From: Clostridiales bacterium
GTDB lineage: Bacteria; Bacillota; Clostridia; Oscillospirales; Butyricicoccaceae
Assembly: GCA_019421385.1 (NCBI GenBank)
Contig: JAHZFK010000064.1
Span: 1-10,583 of the forward strand
Length of the DNA stretch: 10,583 bases
Reading direction: 5' to 3'
Position 1 is the first letter of the stretch. Every line of letters begins with the position of its first letter. Below the pieces are notes generated by a model. It saw only the letters and a list, made by a program, of their open reading frames with translations. It did not search any database and had not been told where the DNA came from. Of this stretch, positions 1-5,154 are shown in pieces. The position numbers and the translations under genes were made by a program.

Positions 1-82
1 TATCCTTCATCCTTTTCTATTCAACTGTCCAAGATGTATTGTACCTCTACAATTCTGAAAAACTTTGCATAGGCGGGGGTGC

Positions 83-120
83 TTGCATGAACGCATAAAA
101 TGCGGTACAATAGAACCGCA
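83..120 (+). promoter_or_regulatory. Promoter of the GNAT gene with an inverted repeat over the -10
   Basis: A -35 box TTGCAT (83-88) is separated by exactly 17 bp from a -10 box TACAAT (106-111), a good vegetative sigma-A promoter. A 6-bp inverted repeat, TGCGGT (101-106) and ACCGCA (115-120), brackets the -10 element and the expected start point near 118. That placement would suit an operator, but no regulator is identified. A second small inverted repeat, ATTGTA-cctc-TACAAT, lies upstream at 38-53. Confidence 0.55.
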
Positions 121-143
121 AAATGGAGGGGAGCGTGTGTGTC

Positions 144-635
144 ATGCAGGTGGAAATCAGACAGTATGCGCAGCAGGATGCCGGCGAGGCGGCTGCGGTT
201 TGGAATGAAGTCGTAGAGGATGGCGTCGCGTTTCCGCAAACCGAACTGCTGGACGCACAAAGCGGTCATGCATTCTTTTCGGCACAGTCGTTTACCGGCA
301 TCGCGTATGATGTGGAAAACGGAGAAATTGTCGGACTGTACATTCTGCACCCGAACAACGTCGGCCGCTGTGGGCATATCTGTAACGCAAGCTATGCGGT
401 CAAGGGCAGCCTGCGCGGGCGGCATATCGGGGAGAAGCTGGTGCAGCACTGCATGAGTAAGGCGAAGGAGATTGGCTTTGGCATTTTGCAGTTCAATGCT
501 GTGGTCAGAACCAATGAGCCTGCGCTGCGGCTATATAAGAAGCTGGGCTTTCAGCAGTTGGGCGTCATTCCGGGCGGCTTTCGCATGAAGGACGGCACGT
601 TCGAGGATATCATCCCGCATTATCATTTGCTGTAA
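144..635 (+). CDS. GNAT-family N-acetyltransferase
   Basis: This 163-residue protein has the length and layout of a single-domain GNAT acetyltransferase, which transfers an acetyl group from acetyl-CoA to an amine; it is cytosolic with no signal peptide. The acetyl-CoA pyrophosphate-binding loop is visible as RGRHIG (residues 91-96, the R/Q-x-x-G-x-G/A motif), preceded by the beta-4 strand ASYAV. Motif B follows as VRTNEPALRLYKKLGF (121-136), with the usual Asn and Tyr. An in-frame ATG at 123 exists, but GGAGGGGAG at 126-134 lies inside that extension at the right distance for the ATG at 144, so 144 is chosen. It has its own promoter and is probably monocistronic. The substrate cannot be told from sequence; relatives include amino-acid and phosphinothricin-type acetyltransferases. 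Confidence 0.85.
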   Translation: MQVEIRQYAQQDAGEAAAVWNEVVEDGVAFPQTELLDAQSGHAFFSAQSFTGIAYDVENGEIVGLYILHPNNVGRCGHICNASYAVKGSLRGRHIGEKLVQHCMSKAKEIGFGILQFNAVVRTNEPALRLYKKLGFQQLGVIPGGFRMKDGTFEDIIPHYHLL

Positions 636-704
636 GAGGTGCGATAAAGCACATAAACGGGAAAAAGTGTGTCGAAGCATGGCGTTCGGCAAAATATTTC
701 GTCG

Positions 705-734
705 GTATATTCAGCCCGTCCACAGGGGAAAATC
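705..734 (+). promoter_or_regulatory. Candidate sigma-F-type (forespore) promoter of sigG
   Basis: GTATA (705-709), 15 bp, then GGGGAAAATC (725-734) matches the Bacillus sigma-F consensus (GYWTA, 15 bp, GGNRANAMTW) at every position but the last. In Bacillus subtilis sigG is transcribed by sigma-F, so this is the expected promoter class at the expected place, 46 bp before the start codon. The match was found by eye against a remembered consensus and is not experimentally supported. Confidence 0.45.
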
Positions 735-743
735 CTGATAGAC

Positions 744-758
744 GCACATCGGATGTGC
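744..758 (+). promoter_or_regulatory. Hairpin in the sigG leader, just upstream of the RBS
   Basis: GCACATCGGATGTGC is two 7-base arms (744-750 and 752-758), foldable as GCACA-tcgga-TGTGC. It begins about where the transcript from the candidate sigma-F promoter would start (near 741) and ends 5 nt before the GGGAGGG ribosome binding site (764-770). As I recall, a leader hairpin that dampens sigG translation is known in B. subtilis; equivalence here is inferred from position only. Confidence 0.4.
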
Positions 759-779
759 AGGACGGGAGGGACTTTTTCC

Positions 780-1115
780 ATGCAAACCAAAGTAGAGATT
801 TGCGGGGTGAATACATCGGGACTGCCGACGTTGTCGGCGGCAAAAACGGATGAATTGCTGGTGCGTGCCGGAAAAGGCGACAAGCAGGCACGGGATGAAT
901 TGATCCGCGGGAATCTGCGACTGGTGCTGTCGGTGATCCAGCGGTTTCAAGGACGCGGCGAATCACCGGACGATCTGTTTCAGGTGGGCTGTATCGGTTT
1001 GATGAAATCCATTGACCACTTCAACACCGAGCTTGGCGTGCGTTTTTCCACCTATGCCGTGCCGATGAACGGACTTTGGGGAAATTCCTCCGCAAAAGAA
1101 GAAGAGACTGTTTGA
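780..1115 (+). pseudogene. sigG: Truncated RNA polymerase sigma-G (forespore sigma factor), 5' remnant
   Basis: The 111-residue frame starts at ATG 780 behind GGGAGGG (764-770). It begins with the sigma-G N-terminus (KVEICGVNTSGLP) and continues through region 2 with NLRLVLSVIQRF (44-55), DDLFQVGCIGLMKSID and RFSTYAVPM, which ends at residue 96. These blocks are almost identical to B. subtilis SigG, normally about 260 residues. After that Met the expected IIGEIRRYLRD is replaced by 15 unrelated residues and a stop at 1113-1115. The rest of region 2 and all of regions 3 and 4 (-35 recognition) are absent, and mtaD starts 27 nt later. The product could not act as a sigma factor. In native sporulators sigma-G drives late forespore genes. 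Possible causes are decay or deletion, an assembly error, or a split gene rejoined by DNA rearrangement, as known for sigK. Confidence 0.8.
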
Positions 1116-1142
1116 ACCCTGGGAAAAACAAAGGAGAAACAA

Positions 1143-2429
1143 ATGTTATTCTGCAATATTGATCTTTTGGATGAGAAATTTGCCCTTCGGCGTGGGCAGT
1201 ATGTCGGCATCAAGGATGGACGCATTGCTTACATAGGAGAGACGGAGCCGCAGGAGGACTACGGCGAGCGCTACGATGGTCATCACCGTTTGCTGTTGCC
1301 GGGCTTTTATAATGTGCATAGTCATGCGCCGATGACGCTGCTGCGTGGCTACGCGGAAAACCTGCCGTTGCAGCGTTGGCTGAACGAGCGCGTATTTCCG
1401 TTTGAGGATCAGCTGAGCGATGAATCGGTTTATTATGCAACGCAGCTGGCGATTGCCGAGATGCTGGCAAGCGGCACGGTATCGTTTACCGACATGTACT
1501 TCTTCTTGGACGGCATGACAAAGGCCATTCTGGAAAGTAAGATCAAATGCAACCTCAGTCGTGGACTGACCGTGTTTGACGACAGCGACTATGAGCAGAC
1601 GGCAGCTTATCAGGACAATCTGCGCCTGCTCGGCGAGTGGAATGGAGCAGGGGACGGCCGATTGATCGGCGACCTGTGCATTCACGGTGAATATACCTCC
1701 ACGCCCAAAGTGGTGGAGGCGGTTGCCGCACAGGCGAAGGCGCGCGGTGCGCGTATGCATATTCACCTGTCTGAAACACAGGCCGAGCATGAGGAATGCA
1801 AGCAGCGGCATGGCATGACGCCCGCGGCATACATGCAGGCGCGCGGTGTGTTTGATGTGCCGACCACGGCGGCGCACTGTGTCTGGCTGGAGGGGGAGGA
1901 CTTCGAGATCCTTCGCTCGCACGGCGTGACCGTGGCTTGCTGCCCGGCAAGCAATTTGAAGCTGGCATCTGGGTACGCGAACATTCCGAAGATGCTGGAA
2001 ATGGGCATCAATGTGGCGCTTGGTACGGACGGCGCAGCATCCAATAACAATCTGAACATTTTGCAGGATCTGTATTTGTTTGGTGTGGTATATAAAGGAT
2101 ATTACCGCGACTCTACGCTCATTACTCCGGCACAGGCGCTGTATGCAGCGACGCGTGCAGGTGCGTTGTCGCAGGGCAGAGAGGACAGCGGTCTGCTGCG
2201 CGTTGGCTGCCGTGCGGATCTGTGCGTGATTGGCACGGATACCCCGCAGTTTACACCGATGACCGATGCCGCATGCAATGTGGTCTACGCTGCGCAGGGC
2301 GCAGACGTGAAACTAACCATGGTGGACGGCGAGGTACTGTACCGCGATGGTGCATACACCACGATTGATATCGAACGGGTGAAAGCAGAAACCCAGCGCT
2401 GCACGGATGACATTATCCGGCGGTTATAA
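1143..2429 (+). CDS. mtaD: 5-methylthioadenosine / S-adenosylhomocysteine deaminase
   Basis: This 428-residue cytosolic metallohydrolase of the amidohydrolase superfamily deaminates MTA to methylthioinosine and/or SAH to S-inosylhomocysteine. The first metal motif is NVHSHAPMTLLRG with His59 and His61. His208 lies in MHIHLSETQAEHEE, followed by Glu211; His245 lies in TTAAHCVWL; and the catalytic aspartate is Asp296 in LGTDGAASNNNL. The RNWLxExxFP-like substrate region is present as LQRWLNERVFPFE (77-89). All match the MtaD/SsnA-type deaminase group, and length is normal. The start is ATG 1143 behind AAAGGAG (1130-1136). No promoter was seen in the 27 nt after the sigG remnant, so transcription may come from upstream. 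It is followed at 16 nt by a purine nucleoside phosphorylase, pointing to purine and methionine-cycle salvage. Guanine or other deaminase activity is a less likely alternative. Confidence 0.85.
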   Translation: MLFCNIDLLDEKFALRRGQYVGIKDGRIAYIGETEPQEDYGERYDGHHRLLLPGFYNVHSHAPMTLLRGYAENLPLQRWLNERVFPFEDQLSDESVYYATQLAIAEMLASGTVSFTDMYFFLDGMTKAILESKIKCNLSRGLTVFDDSDYEQTAAYQDNLRLLGEWNGAGDGRLIGDLCIHGEYTSTPKVVEAVAAQAKARGARMHIHLSETQAEHEECKQRHGMTPAAYMQARGVFDVPTTAAHCVWLEGEDFEILRSHGVTVACCPASNLKLASGYANIPKMLEMGINVALGTDGAASNNNLNILQDLYLFGVVYKGYYRDSTLITPAQALYAATRAGALSQGREDSGLLRVGCRADLCVIGTDTPQFTPMTDAACNVVYAAQGADVKLTMVDGEVLYRDGAYTTIDIERVKAETQRCTDDIIRRL

Positions 2430-2445
2430 AGGGGAGAGAGACAAC

Positions 2446-3264
2446 ATGATCAGCAAGAAGCAAGTAGAGCAATCCGCAGCGTATATACGCTCGCGGCTGT
2501 CGGTTTTGCCGGAAGTCGGATTGGTGCTCGGTTCCGGACTGGGGCCGCTTGCGGAACAGTTGCAGGATGCGGTTACCATTTCTTATGCAGAGATTCCGCA
2601 TTTTCGCATTTCGACCGCGCCGGATCATGCGGGCCGGTTGGTTTGCGGTATGCTCGCGGGCAGGCGCGTCGTTTGTATGCAGGGACGTCTGCACGGCTAT
2701 GAAGGGTATGCACCGGATGAAATCGCCTATCCGGTCTATGTGATGCGTGCGCTGGGGGTGCAGGCGCTTATCTTGACCAATGCCTCCGGCGGCATCAATA
2801 CCGGTTTTGAAGTCGGCGATTTTATGCTGGTGGAAGACCACATCAATATGACGGGGAAAAGCCCGCTGACCGGAGCGAATGATGGCCAGCTTGGCACACG
2901 CTTTCCGGACATGACCTTTGCCTATGCTCCTGCTTTGCGTGACAAGGCGCTGGCGGCAGCCGATGTGTGCGGACTGATGCTGCGCCGCGGTGTTTACTGC
3001 GGCGTAAATGGACCGCAGTTTGAGACGCCGGCAGAGATTCGTGCATTCCGCACACTGGGAGCGGACGCGGTTGGTATGTCTACGGTATTTGAAGTGATAG
3101 CGGCGGCGCACTGCGGTTTGCCGGTGGTTGCGGTGGCGATGATCACCAATATGGCGGCAGGGGTGCTGATGCAGCCGCTCTCCGGTGCGGAGGTCAACGA
3201 GATCGCCGCGCGGCGCGGAACGGACTTCCGCCGGTTGATTACAGCACTCGTGGAAAAAATCTGA
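2446..3264 (+). CDS. punA: Purine nucleoside phosphorylase, trimeric (PNP/MTAP) family
   Basis: This 272-residue cytosolic enzyme cleaves purine (deoxy)nucleosides with phosphate to base plus ribose-1-phosphate. Family motifs run in order: GLVLGSGLG (25-33, phosphate loop), QGRLHGYEGY (79-88), TNASGG (111-116), GPQFETPAEIR (189-199, base-binding Glu193), GMSTVFEVI (210-218, ribose-stacking Met211) and MITNMAAG (232-239, Asn235, which favours 6-oxopurines). Two changes stand out. The usual MSTVPEV is MSTVFEV. The His equivalent to human PNP His257, which contacts the ribose 5'-OH (QPLSHDEV in Bacillus), is Gly247 here (QPLSGAEV). This may open the pocket to a 5'-methylthio group. The ATG at 2446 is chosen because GGGGAGAGA lies just upstream; an in-frame ATG at 2407 lies within mtaD. 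It is co-transcribed with mtaD. Alternative: ordinary inosine/guanosine phosphorylase. Confidence 0.85.
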   Translation: MISKKQVEQSAAYIRSRLSVLPEVGLVLGSGLGPLAEQLQDAVTISYAEIPHFRISTAPDHAGRLVCGMLAGRRVVCMQGRLHGYEGYAPDEIAYPVYVMRALGVQALILTNASGGINTGFEVGDFMLVEDHINMTGKSPLTGANDGQLGTRFPDMTFAYAPALRDKALAAADVCGLMLRRGVYCGVNGPQFETPAEIRAFRTLGADAVGMSTVFEVIAAAHCGLPVVAVAMITNMAAGVLMQPLSGAEVNEIAARRGTDFRRLITALVEKI

Positions 3265-3282
3265 AAAATCTGAAAAAAGGTA

Positions 3283-3311
3283 TTGACAGAAAAGGAACTA
3301 CGCGATATAAT
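3283..3311 (+). promoter_or_regulatory. Strong sigma-A promoter of the tRNA-Pro gene
   Basis: Perfect consensus TTGACA (3283-3288) and TATAAT (3306-3311) with an optimal 17-bp spacer. It starts 19 nt after the PNP stop codon, and the predicted transcript start near 3318 lies about 35 nt before the mature tRNA. Confidence 0.9.
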
Positions 3312-3317
3312 ATAAAA

Positions 3318-3347
3318 GCTGTCACGGTTGAGCGATAAAGTGACAGC
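3318..3347 (+). promoter_or_regulatory. Inverted repeat in the pre-tRNA 5' leader
   Basis: GCTGTCAC (3318-3325) and GTGACAGC (3340-3347) form a perfect 8-bp stem with a 14-nt loop. The 5' arm begins at the predicted start of transcription, and the 3' arm ends 5 nt before the tRNA. The leader that RNase P removes would therefore be a 5'-terminal stem-loop. A role in stability or processing is inferred. Confidence 0.5.
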
Positions 3348-3352
3348 GAATC

Positions 3353-3429
3353 CGAGGTGTGGCTCAGCTTGGTAGAGCGCTTCGTTCGGGACGAAGAGGC
3401 CGCAGGTTCAAATCCTGTCACCTCGACCA
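3353..3429 (+). tRNA. tRNA-Pro (anticodon CGG)
   Basis: A 77-nt cloverleaf. Acceptor arms CGAGGTG (3353-3359) and CACCTCG (3419-3425) pair perfectly, followed by discriminator A and an encoded CCA (3427-3429). The D arm holds GGCTCAG..GGTAGAGC, and the T arm holds GGTTCAAATCC. The anticodon stem CTTCG/CGAAG (3380-3384 and 3392-3396) encloses loop TTCGGGA with anticodon CGG (3387-3389), which reads the proline codon CCG. The gene is a single-tRNA transcription unit with its own promoter and terminator. Confidence 0.96.
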
Positions 3430-3434
3430 TCTGA

Positions 3435-3466
3435 AAGGCCATCGGCATAAGCCGATGGCCTTTTTT
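3435..3466 (+). terminator. Rho-independent terminator of the tRNA-Pro unit
   Basis: Perfect 10-bp stem GGCCATCGGC (3437-3446) and GCCGATGGCC (3451-3460) with loop ATAA, followed by six T (3461-3466) and preceded by AA. This is a textbook intrinsic terminator 8 nt after the CCA end. Confidence 0.93.
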
Positions 3467-3563
3467 GCACTTTTCAACAAAAAATGATTACCAAACAACA
3501 TGTTTAAACAGGAAAAGATAGGAAGATTGTTAACATTTTAACCTGTTTTCGTGCATTTATCCT

Positions 3564-3618
3564 GCACAGGAAGACGAAAATGTACAGTGTCCATGCTGTA
3601 CGGACAAGTGTCCTGTGC
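3564..3618. repeat. Nested inverted repeats in the PTS operon control region
   Basis: The 352 bases from 3467 to 3818 hold no gene. Within them, outer arms GCACAGGA (3564-3571) and TCCTGTGC (3611-3618) enclose inner arms GTACAG (3582-3587) and CTGTAC (3596-3601). A small self-complementary block, GTGCA-N7-TGCAC (3551-3555 and 3563-3567), overlaps the outer left arm. This could be a cruciform-like operator cluster or, if transcribed, a structured RNA leader. Confidence 0.45.
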
Positions 3619-3633
3619 ATTTTAGCTAAAATG
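3618..3633. promoter_or_regulatory. 16-bp perfect palindrome, candidate operator
   Basis: CATTTTAGCTAAAATG is perfectly self-complementary over 16 bp, the size and symmetry of a dimeric-repressor site. It lies about 60 bp upstream of the candidate PTS promoter. The half-motif TGCATTTTA occurs at 3616-3624 and again at 3721-3729. The cognate regulator is unknown; the nearby AraC protein would more typically use direct repeats. Confidence 0.4.
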
Positions 3634-3662
3634 ACCAAATCAAAAATGCAAAAAAACGGATA

Positions 3663-3700
3663 AAAAGTGCAAATTCATTAAAACACTTTTCTGGTAGAAT
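3663..3700 (+). promoter_or_regulatory. Candidate extended -10 promoter of the PTS operon with upstream inverted repeat
   Basis: TGGTAGAAT (3692-3700) fits an extended -10 element (TG-n-TAGAAT). No good -35 is seen at the usual spacing, which suggests activator dependence. An inverted repeat AAAAGTG (3663-3669) and CACTTTT (3684-3690) occupies the -35 region. The start point would be near 3707, leaving a leader of about 110 nt. No sigma-54 type GG/GC element was seen, although many mannose-family PTS operons use one. Confidence 0.4.
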
Positions 3701-3745
3701 GAAAATTGTAGTTTAGAGGATGCATTTTATTGTTCCCAGATAAAA

Positions 3746-3759
3746 TGTTTCCGCTTTGT
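3746..3759. promoter_or_regulatory. Weak catabolite-response (cre)-like site
   Basis: TGTTTCCGCTTTGT matches the CcpA cre pattern TGnnnnCGnTTnCA except for the last two bases. It would lie about 40 nt downstream of the inferred start point, where CcpA roadblock sites occur. Catabolite repression is expected for a PTS sugar operon, but the match is imperfect. Confidence 0.2.
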
Positions 3760-3818
3760 GAAAGAGAGGGGAATTAGTCAACACGGCCAATGCAAATACT
3801 GGAGAAAGGGGAAGGAAA

Positions 3819-4295
3819 ATGCCAGATATTGTATTAACCAGAATCGACAACCGTTTGATCCATGGACAGGTCGCAACCCAGTGGTGCGGCGTTGTCGGGG
3901 CCAATCTGCTGCTGGTTGCAAACGATGCTGTATCGACTGATGAGTTCCGTCAGGGCTTGATGAACATGGCTGCGCCGAGCTACGCGCAGACCCGTTTCTT
4001 CTCGATCGAGAAGACCATCAATATCATCGGTAAAGCTTCGCCGAATCAGCACATCGCAATCATTTGCGAATCGCCGCAGGATGTCCTGAAATTGGTCGAG
4101 GGCGGTGTACCGATCAAAAAGGTGAACATTGGAAACATGCATATGGCGGATGGGAAACGTCAGGTTGCAACTTCCGTCGCAGTAGACGACGATGATGTAG
4201 CATGCTTTAAAAAGCTGCAGGAGCTGGGTGTGGAGCTTGAGATTAAGCGAGTTCCGGATACGCCCGCGGAGAATATCGAAAAATTGTTTAAGTGA
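3819..4295 (+). CDS. PTS mannose/fructose/sorbose/N-acetylgalactosamine family, IIB component
   Basis: This 158-residue cytosolic protein receives phosphate from IIA and passes it to the incoming sugar at the IIC-IID complex. The phosphorylation site is His15 in RIDNRLIHGQVATQW, at the N-terminal position typical of the family. The remaining sequence fits IIB: LLLVANDAVSTDEFRQGLMNMAAP, and VPIKKVNIGNMHMADGKRQVATSVAVD near residues 95-122, the region that docks on IIA in the mannose system. Length is normal, with no fusion to IIA (which is a separate gene downstream). The start is ATG 3819 behind GGGGAAGGA. It is the first gene of the operon and is followed by IIC at 34 nt. The pairing with AgaS suggests the galactosamine/N-acetylgalactosamine branch (agaB or agaV type), but paralogues cannot be separated by eye. 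Confidence 0.93.
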   Translation: MPDIVLTRIDNRLIHGQVATQWCGVVGANLLLVANDAVSTDEFRQGLMNMAAPSYAQTRFFSIEKTINIIGKASPNQHIAIICESPQDVLKLVEGGVPIKKVNIGNMHMADGKRQVATSVAVDDDDVACFKKLQELGVELEIKRVPDTPAENIEKLFK

Positions 4296-4329
4296 TATTT
4301 ACCCGAAAGCACCTGGAAAGGAGTAAGTA

Positions 4330-5154
4330 ATGGAAATTACCATCATCCAGGCGATCTTGGTCTTTGTAGTTGCCTTTATCATGGGTATCGACCAGTTCAG
4401 CTTCCTGGAATCTTTGTATCAGCCGATCGTCACTTGCCCGATCATCGGTGCCATCCTTGGCAACTTTGAACTCGGCGTAGTTGTCGGTGGTTCTTATCAG
4501 CTCATTCAGATCGGTTCTATGCCGATCGGCGGCGCTCAGCCCCCCAACGCGATCCTCGGCGGCATCATGGCTACCGTATTCGCGGTTTCGCTGGGCATGG
4601 AAGCTACGCCGGACGGCGTAGGCGCGGCACTTGGCCTTGCGATTCCGTTCGCAGTATTCGGCCAGTACGCTGTAACCCTGACCTTCACCATCATGTCCGG
4701 TATGATGGCTAAGGCTGACAAGTGCGCGGAGAACGCAGATGTCAAGGGTATCCGCAACATCAACTTCATGGAAATGGCTATCCTCGGCACCCTGTTTGGC
4801 CTGCTGGCAGTTGCCGGTCTGTACGGCGGTTCTGCTCTCGGCCAGGCCCTGCAGAACTATTCGTTCCAGTTCTCTTGGGTCATGGCAGGCCTCGACGCTG
4901 CTGGCGGCGCTATGAAGTTTGTAGGTTTCGCAATCCTGATGAAGGTTATGATGTCCAACGAGATGTGGGGCTTCCTGCTGGCTGGCTTTGCTATGGCTCT
5001 GCTGTGCGCAGCTAACGCTACCACCTCTGGCGCGACCCTCATTCTGTGCGCATTCGTAGGCGCTGCGATCGCGATCTATGACTTCACGATCAACACGAAG
5101 ATCAAGGCGAATGCTGGCGCTGGCAACATGGGAGGTGACTCGGATGGCATATAA
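4330..5154 (+). CDS. PTS mannose/fructose/sorbose/N-acetylgalactosamine family, IIC component
   Basis: A 274-residue integral membrane permease subunit that, with IID, forms the translocation channel. It is hydrophobic nearly throughout, with repeated membrane segments beginning at IIQAILVFVVAFIMGIDQF (residues 5-23). It carries the family hallmark PIGGAQPPNAILGG (65-78) and the GSYQLIQIGSMPIGG region preceding it. Length is normal for IIC (about 260-275). The start is ATG 4330 behind AAAGGAGTAAGTA. The 3' end overlaps the IID start by 11 bp, implying translational coupling and equal amounts of the two subunits. Codon use in IIC and IID is rich in GGC, CTG and ATC, as expected of highly expressed genes. 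The AgaS neighbour favours AgaC/AgaW-like specificity. Confidence 0.93.
   Translation: MEITIIQAILVFVVAFIMGIDQFSFLESLYQPIVTCPIIGAILGNFELGVVVGGSYQLIQIGSMPIGGAQPPNAILGGIMATVFAVSLGMEATPDGVGAALGLAIPFAVFGQYAVTLTFTIMSGMMAKADKCAENADVKGIRNINFMEMAILGTLFGLLAVAGLYGGSALGQALQNYSFQFSWVMAGLDAAGGAMKFVGFAILMKVMMSNEMWGFLLAGFAMALLCAANATTSGATLILCAFVGAAIAIYDFTINTKIKANAGAGNMGGDSDGI

Noticed and set aside
1146..1922. Minus-strand ORF of 258 codons opposite mtaD
   Set aside because: It is a shadow of a strongly conserved metallohydrolase. No RBS or family motif was seen.
2413..3111. Minus-strand ORF of 232 codons opposite the PNP gene
   Set aside because: It lies fully antisense to a conserved enzyme and is rich in Arg/His/Cys, as frame shadows are.
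3239..3448. Minus-strand ORF with VTGFEPAASSSRTKRSTKLSH
   Set aside because: It is the antisense of tRNA-Pro and its terminator. This peptide is a familiar false protein created by tRNA genes.
3467..3540. Possible small ORF or RNA gene after the tRNA terminator
   Set aside because: The sequence is AT-rich with no start codon/RBS pair and no stable stem. Nothing is supportable there.
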